Of a stretch of 64,000 nucleotides of DNA, positions 60,616-64,000 are shown piece by piece. The position numbers were made by a program, and so were the translations under genes. Position 1 is the first letter of the stretch. Each line of letters starts with the position of its first letter. Under the pieces are notes generated by a model. It did no database searches and had not been told where the DNA came from. It worked only from the letters and a program-made list of their open reading frames with translations. Source of the DNA: Thermohalobaculum sp050331395 (lineage in GTDB: Bacteria; Pseudomonadota; Alphaproteobacteria; Rhodobacterales; Rhodobacteraceae); the NCBI GenBank assembly GCA_050331395.1, contig JBHJGX010000032.1, positions 1 to 64,000 of the forward strand, written 5' to 3'.

Positions 60616-61589
60616 CCGCGGGCGTGCCCGCCCCGGCGAAGCCCGAGGAGGTTCTGCGCGATCGCAAGCCCCGCCAGAATGAGCACGAGCGCGAGCCCGA
60701 GCCGGGGCGAGGGCGCCTCGCCGAGGACCGCCGCGCCGAAGATCACGGCCCAGATCGGTACCTGATAGTTCACGAGGGCGAGAAAGCTCGGTCCCGCCGA
60801 CTGGATCACCTGGAGCAGCATCACCATGGCCACCCCCGTCGGCACGAGCCCGAGATAGATCACCGCCGCCGTCGGCAGGAGGCCTGGCGCCCCGCCGAAC
60901 GGGTCCTCGAACGCGATGGCGAGCGGCAGCGTCATAAGCGCGGCGAAGACGAGCGAGGCGGCGGCGAAGGGAAGCGGCCCGAACTCGGGCGCCCGTTTCG
61001 ACGCGATCGACCCGGACGCATACCCGAATGCGGTCAAGAGGCAGGCGCCCTGCGCCGCGAGTGCGAGGCTCCCCCCCGCCCCGAGCGCCGAAAGCGCGCC
61101 CGGCCCGATCAACACGAGAATGCCGGTAAAGCCGAGCAGAAACCCCGCCACCTTGCGCAGCGTCATCCGCTCTCCGGGCACGAAGGCATGGGCGAGCGGC
61201 AGCACGAAGAGCGGCACCGTGGCCATGAAGACCCCAGCGAGCGCGCTGTCGATGTGCCGTTGTGCCCAGGCGAGCGCGGTGAAGGGCATGGCGTTCGCGA
61301 GGAACCCCACGGCGAGCGCAAAGAGCCAGAACCGTCGTCCGGCCGGCGTGGCGAGGCCCGGCCAGCGGCTCCCCTGGGCGAGCAAGAGCCCGGTCAGCGC
61401 GAGCGCGCCGATCGAAAGGCGCAACCCCGCCAGGCTGAGCGGCGCGAACCCCTCGGTCGCGATCTTCGTCCACATGAAGGCGCCACCCCAGATCGCCCCG
61501 AGCAGCAGCAGGAATATCCAGTCCCGCGCGGTCGCCCGGCCGACAGGGCGCGCGATCTCCGGAGACGCCTCAGACTTGTTCACGCGCAT
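60612..61589 (-). CDS. EamA-family (DMT) transporter
   Basis: 325 residues from ATG 61589 with GGAGG 8 bases upstream. Ten hydrophobic helices in two EamA repeats (LLLLGAIWGGAFMWTKIA; then AAVIYLGLVPTGVAMVMLLQVI, split in TM8-9). Drug/metabolite exporter type; substrate not predictable. Overlaps the plus-strand gene end. Confidence 0.85.
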   Translation of the reverse strand: MRVNKSEASPEIARPVGRATARDWIFLLLLGAIWGGAFMWTKIATEGFAPLSLAGLRLSIGALALTGLLLAQGSRWPGLATPAGRRFWLFALAVGFLANAMPFTALAWAQRHIDSALAGVFMATVPLFVLPLAHAFVPGERMTLRKVAGFLLGFTGILVLIGPGALSALGAGGSLALAAQGACLLTAFGYASGSIASKRAPEFGPLPFAAASLVFAALMTLPLAIAFEDPFGGAPGLLPTAAVIYLGLVPTGVAMVMLLQVIQSAGPSFLALVNYQVPIWAVIFGAAVLGEAPSPRLGLALVLILAGLAIAQNLLGLRRGGHARG

Positions 61590-61685
61590 CCACCGTCCTC
61601 CGCTCCCCGACATGGTCCCAGATCACACCAACGACCGCCCGTCGAGGGGCCGGCAAGAGGAAGCCAAGGGGCCGCACGCCACGGC

Positions 61686-62717
61686 TCAGCGCGCGGTCGG
61701 TCCGAGCCTTGCCCGCGCCAACCGGTCGGCCGCCTCGCCGGGCGGCACCCGGTCTCGCTCGGCGATCGCGAGCACGTCGAGGAGCGTCGCCGGGATCGCG
61801 TCGCGCTTTGCCAGGGCCTCCGCATCCGAGAGCCCGGTTTTCGGCCGTGCGACCGAAATGAGCCCACCCGCATTCACGAGATAATCGGGGCAATAGAGAA
61901 TGCCTGCATGGGCGAGCCGGGCGTCGTCCTCGGCGCTCGCGAGTTGATTGTTCGCCGCGCCGCAGACGATCCGGGCGCGGATCTCGGGTATGGTGCGCGC
62001 CGAGAGGACGGCGCCGAGCGCGCAGGGGGCAAAGACGTCCGCCTCGGCGGTATGGATTGCCTGCGGGTCCGCGACCTCCGCGCCCCGCTCCGCAAAGGGC
62101 CGCACCGCCTCTGCCCGGAGATCTGCGACCGTAAGCCGGGCCCCGGCCGCCGCTGCCCGTTCCGCCACCCCGGAGCCGACCGCCCCGAGGCCGCTGAGCG
62201 CGATCCTCACGCCCGCGAGCCCCGTGCCGAGCCGGTGGCCGACCGCCGCTTCGAGCGCTCGAAACACACCCTCGGCCGTCCAGGGCGAGGGATCGCCGAC
62301 CGTGCCCGAGATCCCCGAGACATGCGCGGTTTCGCTCGCCACGATGTCCATATCCGCGACCGTCGCCCCCACATCCTCCGCGACGATGTAGCGACCGCCG
62401 AGACGCTCCACGGCCCGCCCGAGCGCCCGCATCATCGCCGGCGTCTTGTCGGTGCGGCTGTCGGCGAGCACCACGGATTTGCCGCCGCCGAGCGGCAGAT
62501 CGGCGAGCGCAGCCTTGTAGCTCATCCCCTTCGCGAGGCGGAGCACGTCGGTGAGCGCCTCTGCCTCGCTCGCATAGGGCCAGATCCGGCAGCCGCCGAG
62601 CGCAGGGCCGCGTTGCGTGTCGTGCACGGCGATGATCACGCGGAGACCGTCCGTTTGATTCTGGCTGAACACGACCTGCTCATGGCCATCGAACTCGGGA
62701 TGGGCGAAGACGGACAT
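61686..62717 (-). CDS. Glu/Leu/Phe/Val dehydrogenase (leucine-dehydrogenase-like)
   Basis: 343 residues, the short form typical of leucine dehydrogenase. Catalytic Lys in LPLGGGKSVV and the region MSYKAALADLP; YIVAEDVGATVADMD; Rossmann motif LSGLGAVGSGVAERA. NAD-dependent oxidative deamination of a branched-chain or hydrophobic amino acid. Lies 96 bases after the start of the EamA gene, same strand. Confidence 0.88.
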   Translation of the reverse strand: MSVFAHPEFDGHEQVVFSQNQTDGLRVIIAVHDTQRGPALGGCRIWPYASEAEALTDVLRLAKGMSYKAALADLPLGGGKSVVLADSRTDKTPAMMRALGRAVERLGGRYIVAEDVGATVADMDIVASETAHVSGISGTVGDPSPWTAEGVFRALEAAVGHRLGTGLAGVRIALSGLGAVGSGVAERAAAAGARLTVADLRAEAVRPFAERGAEVADPQAIHTAEADVFAPCALGAVLSARTIPEIRARIVCGAANNQLASAEDDARLAHAGILYCPDYLVNAGGLISVARPKTGLSDAEALAKRDAIPATLLDVLAIAERDRVPPGEAADRLARARLGPTAR

Positions 62718-62818
62718 GGGGCCCTCTTTCTATTGGCGACACACCGTCTATTTGCCGGGTTTGCCGCGCGTCGCCACCGAAATTTTTGACCGTCACCGGG
62801 GGCCGCGTTGCTTTTCTT

Positions 62819-62847
62819 TTGCAGCGTCCACGGTTTTGCACTATTCT
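62819..62847 (+). promoter_or_regulatory. Possible promoter of the secreted protein at 62919
   Basis: TTGCAG (62819-62824) and TATTCT (62842-62847) with a 17-base spacer. Matches to the sigma70 consensus are 3/6 and 4/6. Confidence 0.35.
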
Positions 62848-62918
62848 CCGATGGGGTCAGAGGATGAATGGCACGTCCATGCAGCGGCATGCCGACGGTG
62901 GTGGTGGGGGTCTCCGGG

Positions 62919-63497
62919 ATGAAGCAGGTTTTCGCAACAGCAGCCGTTTTGGCCGGCCTTGCCGGGCCTGCCGCGGCGCTCTCGTTTAACCCGGCTGCTG
63001 AGTCCGTTCTGGTGCTGCCGGTCGAGCCCTCCTTTGTGGAGATCAACGGTGCAAGCTCCGAGATCCTCGGCGGTCCGGAGCAGGGGCCGGAGCTGACCTT
63101 CTTCGAGTTCACGACGCTCGGGATTTTCGGACCCAGCACCGCCGAGGTGACCATCAACTTCACGATTGACGATAATACGTCCCAGAGCTTCACAGATCTG
63201 ATGGTTGCCTGGAACGATACGCCAGATTTCGTCACCCCGATCGACATGTCGGTGCTGACCGATAGCGACGGCTTCGAATTGACGCAGCCCGGTGAGGAGC
63301 TGTTTGCGCCGATCAATCCGGGCGATCCGCTCTTTCTTGTGGTCAGCGTGACCGGCGACAACTCGGGTCCCGGGGCGACGATCCAGTTCCTGAACATCAC
63401 GTCGTCCACCGAGATCCCGGTGCCGGCGGCGCTCCCGCTCCTCGCCACGGGTCTGCTCGGCCTCGGCCTGATTGCCCGCCGCCGCGCCCGCGCCTGA
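62919..63497 (+). CDS. Secreted protein with VPxPA-type sorting tail
   Basis: 192 residues from ATG 62919. Signal peptide at residues 1-21 (cut after AAA). Beta-rich body with many Asp and Asn; C-terminal EIPVPAALPLLATGLLGLGL followed by IARRRARA, the PEP/VPLPA-CTERM pattern. Likely surface-exposed after exosortase processing. Family of the body not recognised. Confidence 0.75.
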   Translation: MKQVFATAAVLAGLAGPAAALSFNPAAESVLVLPVEPSFVEINGASSEILGGPEQGPELTFFEFTTLGIFGPSTAEVTINFTIDDNTSQSFTDLMVAWNDTPDFVTPIDMSVLTDSDGFELTQPGEELFAPINPGDPLFLVVSVTGDNSGPGATIQFLNITSSTEIPVPAALPLLATGLLGLGLIARRRARA

Positions 63498-63587
63498 ACG
63501 CGCGGTCTGGCGCTTCGGGCTCTCACCCTGCACTCATCAGTATTTGTCTAAAGAAGATGCGCGGGTTCTCACCCATAAGTTGCGCAC

Positions 63588-63688
63588 GGTATTCATACTG
63601 CGGTCGATCTAGGCAGTCGTTGCAAACTCGAACGAAATTGGTGAAATTTGGGGCTCACATTCCGCTCGTGAGTGCGGTATGAATATGG
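63588..63688. repeat. Inverted repeat pair upstream of the last gene
   Basis: GGTATTCATACTGCGG (63588-63603) and GCGGTATGAATATGG (63674-63688) are near-perfect inverted copies about 70 bases apart, each centred on GTAT-TC/GA-ATAC. They lie between the two secreted-protein genes and could be operator sites. Confidence 0.45.
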
Positions 63689-63780
63689 TGACGGACGGGG
63701 GGAGACCGGTGTGGTCACCGAGCGTCACCAGACTGGAACAGGGCGCAGCAGTGGCGCCGATCACATAGAGGGCTCGAAAG

Positions 63781-64000
63781 ATGATGAAAACGCTCCTTAG
63801 CGGTGCCGCTGCGGCGGCGCTTTTCGGTTCGGCCGCCATGGCGTCCACCGTCGTCCAGACGCAAGTTTTTGTGTTCCCGGACACGCTGACCGAGCCTGTC
63901 GACGCTTCGGATCTGACCGACACCAACTTCGATGAAACGTTCGATGTCCAGCAGTTCGACGGCGACCTCACCTCGGTTCACATCACGCTGCAGGGGTTCG
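63781..64000 (+). CDS. Secreted choice-of-anchor type protein, cut by right edge
   Basis: 73 codons visible from ATG 63781 (AGAGGG upstream; ATG 63784 possible). Signal peptide at residues 1-21 (cut after AMA). The mature start (STVVQTQVFVFPDTLTEP, then FDVQQFDGDLTSVHITLQGF) resembles the beginning of choice-of-anchor E proteins, like that at 51341-52000. The C-terminus, where a VPLPA tail would be, is outside the window. Confidence 0.6.
   Translation, partial: MMKTLLSGAAAAALFGSAAMASTVVQTQVFVFPDTLTEPVDASDLTDTNFDETFDVQQFDGDLTSVHITLQGF

Noticed and set aside
60624..62789. 721-codon plus-strand frame opposite the EamA and dehydrogenase genes
   Set aside because: Composition (Arg/Pro/Glu-rich) is that of a shadow, while both minus-strand genes have clear families and ribosome sites.

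Overview
The window looks like chromosomal DNA of a high-GC alphaproteobacterium, most likely a Rhodobacterales (Rhodobacter/Roseobacter-type) species. Clues are several secreted proteins ending in VPLPA-type sorting tails, an MbfA iron exporter with an Irr-type operator, a NasT/NasS nitrate regulator pair, the clpP-clpX-lon order, a glnB-glnA pair and dense translationally coupled operons. Most long reading frames on the strand opposite each gene are codon-bias shadows and are left out.

Layout. 1-2.5 kb: minus-strand envelope genes (Gly-zipper lipoprotein cut by the window edge, Rap1a-like protein) and a methyltransferase/DUF4261 pair. 2.5-3.6 kb: mbfA, with a promoter overlapped by a perfect Irr-type inverted repeat. 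3.7-9.6 kb: a four-gene peptide-type ABC importer operon. 9.7-12.7 kb: small secreted or hypothetical proteins and a VPLPA-CTERM protein. 12.7-14.7 kb: pyrG and tRNA-Arg(CCG). 14.7-16.4 kb: a graveyard holding a broken IS3-family transposase, a sensor-kinase scrap and a response-regulator scrap. 16.4-21.4 kb: one very large modular extracellular glycoside-hydrolase-like protein interrupted by a single in-frame TAG.

22.2-35.8 kb holds a complete nitrate assimilation locus: nasT-nasS, then nrtA, nrtB, a double ABC ATPase, a tandem-GAF protein, nirB, nirD, nasA and a TrpD2-like protein, mostly with ATGA, GTGA or TGATG junctions. Between nasS and nrtA lies an RNA leader with two hexaloop hairpins (A at loop position 1, G at 4), the second overlapping an intrinsic terminator. 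This is the arrangement expected for NasT (ANTAR) antitermination: NasS would sense nitrate, release NasT, and NasT would let transcription run into transport and reduction genes.

35.8-40.4 kb (minus): a PstS-OmpA fusion with a partner gene, then a three-gene sugar/surface-polysaccharide operon. 40.7-45.7 kb (minus): two tRNA-Val genes, lon, clpX and clpP, with lower GC than their surroundings. 45.9-49.2 kb: a zinc metallopeptidase, a small membrane protein, and glnB-glnA with a strong terminator. 49.6-64 kb: nnrD, choice-of-anchor/VPLPA-type proteins, an AraC regulator, tRNA-Leu(TAG), trigger factor, an HDAC-like hydrolase with DUF3422, a GRDP-like protein, ubiA, rsmE, an EamA transporter, a leucine-dehydrogenase-like enzyme and a further secreted protein cut by the right edge. 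A 69-bp two-hairpin intergenic element occurs twice, in opposite orientations, after nnrD and after tig.

The observations I rank highest are the NasT-type leader, the amber-interrupted giant glycanase with its repeated YALFGD module, the Irr box on the mbfA promoter, and the two-copy hairpin element.
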